A stretch of 16,816 bases of DNA from the NCBI GenBank assembly GCA_937916405.1, contig CALFUF010000192.1, positions 1 through 16,816 on the forward strand. Direction: 5' to 3'. Position 1 is the first letter of the stretch; each line of letters opens with the position of its first letter. The notes under the pieces were generated by a model. That model made no database searches. It was not told the DNA's origin and saw only the letters and a program-made list of their open reading frames with translations. Below, one piece after another: positions 5,959-13,175 of this stretch. Source of the DNA: an uncultured Prevotella sp. (lineage in GTDB: Bacteria > Bacteroidota > Bacteroidia > Bacteroidales > Bacteroidaceae). The translations under genes and the position numbers were made by a program.

Positions 5959-8058
5959 ATGGAAATTAAAAACTTTACCATCACAAAGCGAGACGGTTCG
6001 AAAGACCAGTTCTCATTAGACAAGATTATGAATGCTATCTTGAAGGCATTCGAGAGTGTTGATCAACCTACGGATCTTGGTGCTATCTCTAAGATACTCA
6101 GCCGATTAGATATCCATAACGATATCACTGTCGAGGATATCCAGAATCAGGTGGAGGAAGCACTGATGAGTGAGGGCTATTATAAAGTGGCTAAGTCGTT
6201 TATGCTGTATCGTCAGGCTCATACTGAGGATCGTGAGACACTTGCCAAATTGGAATTCTTGTCAGAATATTGCGATTCAGTAAATGCGGCAACAGGTTCA
6301 AAGTATGACGCAAACGCAAACGTGGAACACAAAAACATTGCAACTTTGATAGGTGAGTTGCCTAAATCTAATTTCATTCGCTTGAACCGTCGTTTACTGA
6401 CTGATCGTATTAAGAAGATGTATGGTAAGCAATTGGCTGACGAGTATATTGATAAGCTGACACACCACTTTATATATAAGAACGACGAGACTAGTCTTGC
6501 TAACTATTGTGCATCTATCACGATGTATCCTTGGCTGATTGGTGGTACCATTTCCATTGGTGGTAACTCAACAGCACCTACCAATCTGAAGAGTTTCTGT
6601 GGTGGTTTCGTTAATATGGTGTTCATGGTGTCCAGCATGCTGAGCGGTGCCTGCGCTACCCCAGAGTTCCTGATGTACATGAACTACTTCCTGGGTAAGG
6701 AGTATGGACAGGATTATTACAAGCGTTCAGAAGAGCAGGCTGACCTCAGTTTGAAGAAGCGTACACTCGATAAGGTGATTACTGACTATTTCGAGCAGAT
6801 TGTCTATACCCTGAATCAGCCTACTGGTGCTCGTAACTATCAGGCAGTATTCTGGAATGTCGCATACTACGACAAATACTATTTCGAGAGTATCTTTGGT
6901 GAGTTCTACTTCCCTGATGGATCTAAACCAGACTGGGAGGGACTCTCATGGTTGCAGAAGCGTTTCATGAAATGGTTCAACCAGGAGCGTACCAAGACTT
7001 TGTTGACCTTCCCTGTTGAGACCATGGCTCTGTTGGTTGACGAGAATGGTGAATGCAAGGATAAGGAATGGGGTGATTTCACTGCAGAGATGTATGCTGA
7101 AGGACACTCGTTCTTCACCTATATGAGTGATAATGCCGACTCTTTGAGCTCTTGCTGTCGTCTTCGTAACGAGATAACAGACAACGGATTCAGCTATACA
7201 TTGGGTGCTGGTGGTGTTTCTACTGGTTCTAAGAGTGTGCTGACTATCAACCTGAACCGTTGTATCCAGTATGCTGTCAATCACAAGATGGACTATCTGG
7301 AGTATTTGGGTGGTGTTATTGACCTCTGTCATAAGGTGCAGATGGCTTATAATGAGAACTTGAAGGAGTTGCAGGCGCATGGTATGCTCCCCCTCTTCGA
7401 TGCAGGTTATATCAATATCAACCGTCAGTATCTCACCATCGGTATCAACGGACTGGTAGAGGCTGCTGAGTTCATGGGACTGAAGATTACTCCTAATGAT
7501 GACTATCTGCACTTCGTACAGGGCATCCTTGGCTTGGTAGAGAAGTATAATAAACAGTATCGTAGCAAGGAAGTGATGTTCAACTGTGAGATGATTCCAG
7601 CAGAGAATGTGGGTGTCAAGCATGCTAAGTGGGATCGTGAGGATGGTTATTTTGTACCACGTGACTGCTATAACAGTTATTTCTATGTAGTAGAGGATGA
7701 CTCTCTGACAATTATCGATAAGTTCAAGTTACACGGAGCTCCTTATATCGAGCATCTTACTGGTGGTTCTGCCTTGCACATGAACTTAGAGGAGCACCTC
7801 AGCAAACAGCAATATGCTCATCTTCTGAAAGTCGCTGCACAGGAAGGATGTAACTACTTCACCTTCAACATTCCTAACACTGTATGTAACGATTGCGGAC
7901 ATATCGACAAGCGTTATCTGAAGGAGTGTCCTCACTGCCATTCTAAGAATGTAGACTATATGACACGTATCATTGGTTATCTAAAGCGTGTCAGCAACTT
8001 CTCTCAGCCTCGTCAGGAAGAGGCTGCGCGTCGCTTCTATGCACATGCTAACAACTAA
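5959..8058 (+). CDS. nrdD: Anaerobic ribonucleoside-triphosphate reductase, class III
   Basis: A 699-residue glycyl-radical enzyme reducing ribonucleoside triphosphates to deoxyribonucleotides without oxygen. The N-terminal 90 or so residues (MEIKNFTITKRDGSKDQFSL onward) form an ATP-cone, the allosteric dATP/ATP sensor. Active-site cysteines are in SSCCR (Cys399-Cys400). A zinc site is formed by CNDC (643, 646) and CPHC (657, 660), followed by the glycyl-radical loop RIIGYL with Gly673. Length is normal (about 700). The frame is open to a TTG at 5905, but that lies in the leader hairpin; ATG at 5959 gives the usual N-terminus. nrdG follows after two bases. The leader hairpin suggests regulation beyond the basal promoter, but no NrdR-box pair was recognised. 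Confidence 0.96.
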   Translation: MEIKNFTITKRDGSKDQFSLDKIMNAILKAFESVDQPTDLGAISKILSRLDIHNDITVEDIQNQVEEALMSEGYYKVAKSFMLYRQAHTEDRETLAKLEFLSEYCDSVNAATGSKYDANANVEHKNIATLIGELPKSNFIRLNRRLLTDRIKKMYGKQLADEYIDKLTHHFIYKNDETSLANYCASITMYPWLIGGTISIGGNSTAPTNLKSFCGGFVNMVFMVSSMLSGACATPEFLMYMNYFLGKEYGQDYYKRSEEQADLSLKKRTLDKVITDYFEQIVYTLNQPTGARNYQAVFWNVAYYDKYYFESIFGEFYFPDGSKPDWEGLSWLQKRFMKWFNQERTKTLLTFPVETMALLVDENGECKDKEWGDFTAEMYAEGHSFFTYMSDNADSLSSCCRLRNEITDNGFSYTLGAGGVSTGSKSVLTINLNRCIQYAVNHKMDYLEYLGGVIDLCHKVQMAYNENLKELQAHGMLPLFDAGYININRQYLTIGINGLVEAAEFMGLKITPNDDYLHFVQGILGLVEKYNKQYRSKEVMFNCEMIPAENVGVKHAKWDREDGYFVPRDCYNSYFYVVEDDSLTIIDKFKLHGAPYIEHLTGGSALHMNLEEHLSKQQYAHLLKVAAQEGCNYFTFNIPNTVCNDCGHIDKRYLKECPHCHSKNVDYMTRIIGYLKRVSNFSQPRQEEAARRFYAHANN

Positions 8059-8060
8059 AT

Positions 8061-8528
8061 ATGCTTAAATACGTCAATACAGGCATCGTATTCCAGGAGA
8101 TACCCGACGAAGTGACATTGGCGATTAATATCTCTAATTGTCCTTGTGCTTGCCCGGGCTGCCACAGCCACTATCTCTGGGAGGACATCGGGCTTCCCCT
8201 GGATACGGATGCTATTGACGATTTCGTGTTAAAATTTGGTAGCGATATTACATGTATCGCATTTATGGGAGGAGATGCCGACCCCAAAGGAGTTAATCAA
8301 CTAGCTAATTACATCCACGAGACGTACCCTGAGTTCAAGGTGGCGTGGTATAGTGGACGTATTCGTATCTCATCTGCTATCTGTAAGACCGACTTTGATT
8401 ATATCAAGATCGGTCCTTTTATCAAGCATCTGGGACCTCTGAAACAGCCGACCACTAACCAGCGACTCTATCGTCAGATGGAGAATGGGGACTTTGAGGA
8501 TATCACAAGTCGATTCTGGAAAAAATGA
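8061..8528 (+). CDS. nrdG: Anaerobic ribonucleotide reductase activating protein (radical SAM)
   Basis: A 155-residue radical-SAM activase that uses a [4Fe-4S] cluster and S-adenosylmethionine to place the glycyl radical on NrdD. The cluster motif CxxxCxxC is Cys27, Cys31, Cys34 within NCPCACPGCHS; Cys29 is an additional cysteine inside it. FMGGDADP (about 69-76) corresponds to the GGE-like SAM-binding segment, here GGD. The compact size matches NrdG (about 150-160 residues). It starts two bases after the nrdD stop codon, so the two are almost certainly co-transcribed and translated in a fixed ratio. The LOG-family gene begins six bases after its stop. Confidence 0.94.
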   Translation: MLKYVNTGIVFQEIPDEVTLAINISNCPCACPGCHSHYLWEDIGLPLDTDAIDDFVLKFGSDITCIAFMGGDADPKGVNQLANYIHETYPEFKVAWYSGRIRISSAICKTDFDYIKIGPFIKHLGPLKQPTTNQRLYRQMENGDFEDITSRFWKK

Positions 8529-8534
8529 CCCATT

Positions 8535-9074
8535 ATGAAAATATGTATTTATTGTTCTGCTAATGCAGATATAGACCCGGATTTCTTCCGTATGACGGAG
8601 GAGTTGGGACGATGGGCTGCATCCAACGCTCACTCCATCGTATATGGAGGAGTCAACCAAGGACTGATGGAGTGTGTGGCAAGAGCAGCCCATGAGAATG
8701 GTGCACAGGTAGTGGGGGTTATTCCCACCCTAGTGGAGAAGTCTGGGCGTATCAGTGAGCAGGTGGACGTAGAGATGCTTTGTGATAATCTGAGTGACCG
8801 TAAGCAGATGATGCAGGACTATGCGGATGTGTTTATTGCTTTACCGGGAGGAATTGGAACACTTGACGAGATATTCAGTACGGCAGCGTCGGCAACCATC
8901 GGTTATCATAGTAAAAAGGTTATCCTTTATAACATGAAAGGGTTCTGGGATGCGTTAATTGCTTTACTGGACGATTTACAAGAAAAAGGGTTCACAAGAA
9001 AGGAATGGCGAAACCAGATAAAGGTTGCTGACTCCTTGGAGGAAATAGAGTCTATATTAAAAGATTTGGCATGA
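8535..9074 (+). CDS. LOG-family (TIGR00730) nucleoside-monophosphate phosphoribohydrolase
   Basis: A 179-residue Rossmann-fold protein of the 'lysine decarboxylase-like' or LOG family, now known largely as enzymes cleaving nucleoside 5'-monophosphates to free base and ribose 5-phosphate. It has the family motifs: YGGVNQGLM (37-45), SDRKQMM (87-93, matching the M-[SH]-x-RK motif less its methionine) and PGGIGTLDE (104-112), the catalytic/phosphate-binding signature. It sits six bases behind nrdG, so it likely belongs to the nrdDG transcript, which would link nucleotide turnover with anaerobic deoxynucleotide supply (inference from context). A cytokinin role, as in plants, is not implied. Substrate specificity cannot be read from the sequence. 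Confidence 0.9.
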   Translation: MKICIYCSANADIDPDFFRMTEELGRWAASNAHSIVYGGVNQGLMECVARAAHENGAQVVGVIPTLVEKSGRISEQVDVEMLCDNLSDRKQMMQDYADVFIALPGGIGTLDEIFSTAASATIGYHSKKVILYNMKGFWDALIALLDDLQEKGFTRKEWRNQIKVADSLEEIESILKDLA

Positions 9075-9172
9075 AGAAAATAGAATTATTCAGAGATATC
9101 CTGCCTCTAGCCATTTTAGCAGGTATTACAGACAGAGGTGTTGGTGGTATATCTCTCAGAAGTGCTTGGTAA
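9071..9172 (+). other. Short open frame (33 codons) overlapping the LOG gene, doubtful
   Basis: ATG at 9071 overlaps the LOG stop codon (ATGA) and opens a 33-codon frame (MKKIELFRDILPLAILAG onward, ending LRSAW). The overlap looks like translational coupling, but the frame coincides with an inverted repeat and resembles no protein I recognise. It may be an accident or a remnant. Confidence 0.2.
9092..9156. repeat. Inverted repeat with nested stems in the LOG-wbqC convergent spacer
   Basis: AGAGATAT (9092-9099) is complementary to ATATCTCT (9149-9156). Inside them CCTCT (9104-9108) pairs with AGAGG (9134-9138), with an alternative CTGC/GCAG pairing (9101-9104 and 9119-9122). There is no T-run, so it is not a canonical terminator, though it lies where one is expected for both genes. 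The rest of 9075-9226 shows no other feature. Confidence 0.55.
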
Positions 9173-9226
9173 TTTTGTGGGATGTAACCTCTATCGCTGG
9201 ACGCTATTCTTTTCCCCAACAGGCTC

Positions 9227-9835
9227 TTAAAGATAGAATACAGCTTCAGGACCCATACAAAACAGGAGATCGAGGATAGAGAGGTTGGGTTGAAACCCAT
9301 ATCGATGTTGGAACACCTGCCAGTAGGGCTTTACTATAAAGGAGGGGTCAGGTTGTGGGTGCTTTGCTTGAATCACATCCCTGAAATCATTCAGTTCTAA
9401 ACTTCGAGTGGTGAATGCCGAACTATATTCTACCTTAGGGTGTATATCTATTAACTCGCAAACCGTTTGGCGGATAGCCTCATTAAAATCAATCAGGAAC
9501 TCGTATTTCCGCTCGAAGAACGGACGGATGTCGTCTGCATAATACTCGAAGAAAGGACTCTCTCTATAAGCACTTTGCAAGGCGTTCCAATGGACACGTC
9601 GCCATTGGTTGTGGTCGCTGATGCGCAAATCCTTTACTATCATCTTGTCAGCAAGATGTTCCACAGGGACGGTCAACGCCTGTAGTCCGTTAGCAGTAGC
9701 AATCACACAGCGATTACGGTAGGTCTGTTTCTGGTAAGAATCATATTGCTCGATAACAGAAAGGTCATATCGAGCCAGTTTCTGATACCACTGGACGGGT
9801 CCGAAATAGGTAGTCTGTAAGAAAGCAGTCGTCAT
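9227..9835 (-). CDS. WbqC-like family protein
   Basis: A 202-residue cytoplasmic protein of the WbqC family (named from an O-antigen cluster gene). It starts MTTAFLQTTYFGPVQWYQKL, close to the family's usual opening (a YFGP/PYFGPIQYY-type motif), has the NRCVI...LTVPVE segment, and ends with a hydrophobic LDLLFCMGPEAVFYL helix typical of the family. The biochemical role is not established; members occur near polysaccharide or aminotransferase genes in some organisms. Here it is the last gene after dapB, lepB and the lepB paralogue. Its ATG overlaps the paralogue's stop codon by four bases (ATGA), implying coupled translation. Confidence 0.83.
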   Translation of the reverse strand: MTTAFLQTTYFGPVQWYQKLARYDLSVIEQYDSYQKQTYRNRCVIATANGLQALTVPVEHLADKMIVKDLRISDHNQWRRVHWNALQSAYRESPFFEYYADDIRPFFERKYEFLIDFNEAIRQTVCELIDIHPKVEYSSAFTTRSLELNDFRDVIQAKHPQPDPSFIVKPYWQVFQHRYGFQPNLSILDLLFCMGPEAVFYL

Positions 9836-10365
9836 TGGAGCATCCTTTCCTTACGATAGCCTTCTAAGAAATTCTTGCTGTCATCATGACTATATAGAAT
9901 ACTGACAACCCTGCCAATGATGTTTCGCTCTGAGATAAAGCCAAGATGACGTGAGTCAGCAGGATTCTTGGGGTGGATGGATTCCAGCCAATAATAATCG
10001 GCATCAGCACAATCCTTTAATCCAGGTATCACCACTACTCCCTCTTTCAATCGGATGGTGTCACCAGGAACCGCTTTACAACGAGCGACAAACTCACCAG
10101 AGATAGAGTCGCCAGGTACGTCAAAGACTACAATGTCACCTTTGTTCACTGGTTTACGGAGCATTCGGCTGTAAGGTAATAATCCATTCCCATCCACACG
10201 TAAGCCATAGCTCCATCGATTTACCAAAAGGCGGTCACCACTGATATAGACAGGTTGTAGTCCTTTTCCCTCAACAGTATAGACAGAGAAAGCTAAAGCA
10301 CGGAAAGCAAGCATCAACACAAACGCCGATGCGAATGCTATCACGAACTTCAGCCAGTTTGACAT
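9832..10365 (-). CDS. Degenerate signal peptidase I paralogue (S26 fold, catalytic residues absent)
   Basis: A 177-residue protein with one N-terminal membrane anchor (about residues 5-26) and the S26 core. Aligned by eye with the intact neighbour, the conserved boxes are present but key residues are gone: the catalytic serine position is Gly35 (GKGLQPVYISGD against SSSLEKSLLTGD); the catalytic lysine position is Ala94 (FVARCKAVPGD against YVKRCVGLPGQ); the GDNR motif is lost, although DSRHLGF remains. Structural segments RLLVNRWSYGLR and KGDIVVFDVPGD are kept and the frame is unbroken, so it looks like a maintained pseudoenzyme rather than a decaying gene. A GTG/ATG-type extension to 10410 overlaps lepB; ATG at 10365 lies five bases after the lepB stop and gives a normal N-terminus. 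It may bind preproteins or partner LepB, as suggested for inactive SPase paralogues such as staphylococcal SpsA. Confidence 0.85.
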   Translation of the reverse strand: MSNWLKFVIAFASAFVLMLAFRALAFSVYTVEGKGLQPVYISGDRLLVNRWSYGLRVDGNGLLPYSRMLRKPVNKGDIVVFDVPGDSISGEFVARCKAVPGDTIRLKEGVVVIPGLKDCADADYYWLESIHPKNPADSRHLGFISERNIIGRVVSILYSHDDSKNFLEGYRKERMLQ

Positions 10366-10370
10366 TACTG

Positions 10371-11798
10371 CTATTTGATATTGTCTACAAAGCGGAACAA
10401 GCGGTTCCAACGGATACCAGAGAAGCCGTGTCTATCAGGGTCACTGCTCCACCAGATAAAGATAGGCTTACCCACAATATGGTCCTCTGGCACAAAACCC
10501 CAGTAACGGGAGTCGAGAGAGTTATGACGGTTGTCACCCATCATCCAATAGTAATCGAGTTTAAAGGTGTAGGAGGTAGACTCCTTGCCATTAATCAGAA
10601 TCTTGCCGTCCTTTATCTCTAATGTGTTGCCCTCATAGGTGCGGATGCATCGCTCATAGACGGGTAGATTGTCCATCGTCAATTGGATGCTCTTACCTTT
10701 AGCAGGGATCCAGATAGGACCGTAGTTGTCGCGTGTCCAATGCAGATTGCCGTTGAGGGGATAGATGTCCAGATCGCTGGCATCAGTATTCAGCTCTATG
10801 CTCTCCACTAGTCCACGGCGTTTCAGTTCTGAAACGGCAAAATTGGTTAATGGCATATATCCAGCCGTATTCAGAGAAGTAAGATCCTCCATGGTGATGC
10901 CTAAGTCTTTCATGACATCATCATCCAGACGTTCACGGAGTTTTACCTTATAAGTATATTGTACATTATCCGGTTCCTTATTAGCCTTGCCATCGAGATA
11001 GATGATGTGGTCTTTTATCTGTAATGTCTGCCCAGGCAGTCCCACACAACGCTTCACATAGTTCTCACGACGATCAGTAGGACGGGTGTCTATCAATCCA
11101 TACTCTGCTTGATTGCGTACAATCTCACTGCGACCAGACTGATATATGAAATCAAAGTACTGCTTACGTTGTTCTACAGTGAGAGAGTCAGGATTAGGAC
11201 GTTGTGGATACATCTGATAACCTAATGAATAACACATCTGATAGAAATCATAGGGCTGATACTGTGGAGCACTACAGAGCGTATCACCAGCAGGATAGTT
11301 GAAAACCACGATATCATTCAGTTCCACTTTGCCAAGTCCCTTTACACGACGGTAGTCCCAATGGGGCCACTCGATATAGCTCTTACATTGGAACAGAGGC
11401 AAGGTATGCTGCGTTAGGGGCATCGTCAGTGGAGTCTCTGGAATACGTGGACCATAGCTGACCTTTGATACAAACAGATAGTCACCAGTAAGAAGTGATT
11501 TCTCCAGAGATGAGGAGGGTATCACATAATTCTGGAAGAAGAACAGGTTAATGAAATAGACGGCTACAAGGGCAAAGACCAAAGCATCCACCCATGACAT
11601 CACAAACTTGATGGGGCCCTCTGCGTCTTTCCACCACTGCCAACGAATCTTCTTGGATATATAGACATCATAGATAAAGGGTACCACTAAAAGACCCCAC
11701 CAAGACTTCACCCAGTAGAGGAATAGGAGGTATAGAACTAAAACAATGATGAATTTGGTCCATTGGACCTTCATATTCAGTTTCTTCTTTTTTTCCAT
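10371..11798 (-). CDS. lepB: Signal peptidase I (active type, long Bacteroidetes form)
   Basis: A 475-residue membrane serine protease that removes signal peptides from exported proteins on the periplasmic side. Two or three hydrophobic segments lie in the first 95 residues. Catalytic serine is Ser97 in PSSSLEKSLLTGD, general-base lysine is Lys249 in YVKRCVGLPG, and the box E motif GDNRHNSLDSRYWGF starts at 421. Long insertions lie between boxes C and D and between D and E (about 170 residues), making it longer than E. coli LepB (324) but usual for Bacteroidetes. The frame opens at TTG 11825 inside the 9-bp repeat; ATG at 11798 (MEKKKKLNMKVQW) is the better start. It is second in the dapB-lepB-paralogue-wbqC unit. 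Confidence 0.94.
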   Translation of the reverse strand: MEKKKKLNMKVQWTKFIIVLVLYLLFLYWVKSWWGLLVVPFIYDVYISKKIRWQWWKDAEGPIKFVMSWVDALVFALVAVYFINLFFFQNYVIPSSSLEKSLLTGDYLFVSKVSYGPRIPETPLTMPLTQHTLPLFQCKSYIEWPHWDYRRVKGLGKVELNDIVVFNYPAGDTLCSAPQYQPYDFYQMCYSLGYQMYPQRPNPDSLTVEQRKQYFDFIYQSGRSEIVRNQAEYGLIDTRPTDRRENYVKRCVGLPGQTLQIKDHIIYLDGKANKEPDNVQYTYKVKLRERLDDDVMKDLGITMEDLTSLNTAGYMPLTNFAVSELKRRGLVESIELNTDASDLDIYPLNGNLHWTRDNYGPIWIPAKGKSIQLTMDNLPVYERCIRTYEGNTLEIKDGKILINGKESTSYTFKLDYYWMMGDNRHNSLDSRYWGFVPEDHIVGKPIFIWWSSDPDRHGFSGIRWNRLFRFVDNIK

Positions 11799-11800
11799 TA

Positions 11801-11836
11801 TTCTCAGATTATTCAGAATATTCAAATAACTCAGAA
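11801..11836. repeat. Degenerate 9-bp tandem repeat (4 units) between dapB and lepB
   Basis: On the - strand four consecutive 9-bp units share a TCTGA or TTTGA core, for example TTCTGAATA and ATCTGAGAA. The array begins inside the last codons of dapB (the first unit contains its TGA stop) and ends two bases before the lepB ATG at 11798. The layout matches the 8-bp and 7-bp arrays at 90-137 and 1561-1609. Confidence 0.7.
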
Positions 11837-12547
11837 CTTAAACATATCACTGATGGTGAGCAGTCCCTTATGCTCCTTGGTAAATTCCGCAGCAAGTACA
11901 GCACCCAGTGCGAAGCCCTTTCGGCTATGGGCATCATGACTGATAGTAATCAAGTCGGCTTCAGAGTCATAACGGATAGTATGGATGCCAGGAACCTCTC
12001 CACGACGGATATCATCAATGCGTAACAGTTTAGGATCGGTAGTCTCCTCTGCCCATCCCTCCTTGCGGTCAAGGTTTGCGACAATTTCCTCGGCGAGGGT
12101 GATTGCCGTACCACTGGGGTGGTCGAGTTTATGGACATGGTGGGTCTCCTCCAACTCCACATCATATTGTGGGAACTGGTTCATGATTTTCGCCAGATAA
12201 CGGTTGACGGCAGAGAAAATGGCGACACCAATGCTGAAGTTGGAAGCCCAGAAGAGGGTCTGTCCTTCCTCGGAACACATACGACGCACCTCATCACCAT
12301 GCTCCTTCATCCAGCCAGTAGAGCCAGAAACGACCTTTACCCCATGCTTGAAAGCCTTCAGGTAATTACCGTATGCTGCCTGTGGAGCAGTAAACTCAAT
12401 GGCGACATCCGCACTCTTAAAGGCTTCGCTGTCGAAGTCCTCCTGATTGTTAATATCAATGATACTCACAATCTCATGACCACGGTCAAGGGCAATCTGC
12501 TCTATCATCTTACCCATTTTACCATAGCCGATTAATGCTATTTTCAT
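11831..12547 (-). CDS. dapB: 4-hydroxy-tetrahydrodipicolinate reductase
   Basis: A 238-residue NAD(P)H-dependent enzyme of the lysine/diaminopimelate pathway. The N-terminal Rossmann motif is GYGKMG (7-12); VSGSTGW lies at 73-79. The catalytic/substrate signature ETHHVHKLDHPSGTA is complete: His136, His137, Lys140 and PSGTA at 144-148. Length is slightly below E. coli DapB (273) but normal for Bacteroidetes. ATG at 12547 is 17 bases after the predicted transcription start. It heads the apparent operon with lepB, the degenerate paralogue and wbqC; a mix of cell-wall precursor synthesis and export without an obvious biochemical link. Confidence 0.96.
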   Translation of the reverse strand: MKIALIGYGKMGKMIEQIALDRGHEIVSIIDINNQEDFDSEAFKSADVAIEFTAPQAAYGNYLKAFKHGVKVVSGSTGWMKEHGDEVRRMCSEEGQTLFWASNFSIGVAIFSAVNRYLAKIMNQFPQYDVELEETHHVHKLDHPSGTAITLAEEIVANLDRKEGWAEETTDPKLLRIDDIRRGEVPGIHTIRYDSEADLITISHDAHSRKGFALGAVLAAEFTKEHKGLLTISDMFKF

Positions 12548-12570
12548 AATGTTATTGTATTAATACGGTG

Positions 12571-12594
12571 CAAAGATACTCATTTTCAAAGATA
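12571..12594 (-). promoter_or_regulatory. dapB operon promoter region with two -7 boxes
   Basis: Two CAAAGATA sequences (TATCTTTG on the - strand) lie at 12571-12578 and 12587-12594, 16 bp apart. The downstream one would give a leader of about 17 nt before the dapB ATG, similar to the other promoters here. Neither has a clean TTTG at 19-22 bp upstream. The rest of 12595-12647 shows nothing else recognisable. Confidence 0.6.
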
Positions 12595-12647
12595 TATCAT
12601 TGATTTGCAACAGAAAATAACAGAATTTGATGAACTTTGTCGTGAAA

Positions 12648-13175
12648 CTATTTGTGATGTTGAGCTAAAAACTTCTCAACAGCATGGCGAATACTGAGTA
12701 GTCCGAATTCCTCAGGATGGATGTTTGTTATAGGAATCCAGATACACTCAGCGGCGTCATCATCAGCCTTTACTTCACAATCGTTACCTACATGCACTAA
12801 ATAATCCATGTCAATGGTATGGACCCCCAAGCCGCTGTACAGATAGACATTCGGACTGGAGAATAGATATTCCATCTTGTCAACCTCTAAGCCCGTCTCT
12901 TCCTTGATTTCCCGGCGCATGCCCTCCTCTGCCGTCTCATACATATCTACAAAGCCACCAGGTAGGTCAAGAGTCCCCTTCGCAGGCTCCTTTGCCCTGC
13001 GGACAACTAACATTTCCTGTTTGTCGTTAATGATGAAGGCAGCAGTCGCGGCACAGGGATTGGCATAATAGACGAAGCCACAGTCCTGACACTGTTTGCT
13101 CTTGAAGTTATGAATAACAAAATTCTTACTGCCACAGATCGGGCAGTAAGCAAATTTCTCTAAGGGATGTTCCAT
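12648..13175 (-). CDS. Nudix hydrolase with N-terminal zinc ribbon
   Basis: A 175-residue pyrophosphohydrolase. A four-cysteine zinc ribbon (Cys11, Cys14, Cys29, Cys32) precedes a complete Nudix box: G74-x5-E80-x7-R88-E89-I90-K91-E92-E93-x-G95, which binds the divalent metal and cleaves X-linked nucleoside diphosphates. The ribbon recalls NADH pyrophosphatase NudC, but the SQPWPFPxS motif that marks NudC enzymes after the Nudix box was not seen, so the substrate is unknown. The start at 13175 shares its A with the esterase stop codon (TAATG), indicating translational coupling; the frame's extension to TTG 13181 is disfavoured. Confidence 0.88.
   Translation of the reverse strand: MEHPLEKFAYCPICGSKNFVIHNFKSKQCQDCGFVYYANPCAATAAFIINDKQEMLVVRRAKEPAKGTLDLPGGFVDMYETAEEGMRREIKEETGLEVDKMEYLFSSPNVYLYSGLGVHTIDMDYLVHVGNDCEVKADDDAAECIWIPITNIHPEEFGLLSIRHAVEKFLAQHHK

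Noticed and set aside
6946..7623. 225-codon open frame on the - strand inside nrdD
   Set aside because: Antisense shadow; nrdD is complete with its active-site and glycyl-radical motifs.
10366..10410. 15-codon N-terminal extension of the lepB paralogue overlapping lepB
   Set aside because: Would overlap the lepB end in another frame; the ATG at 10365 is followed directly by the membrane anchor.
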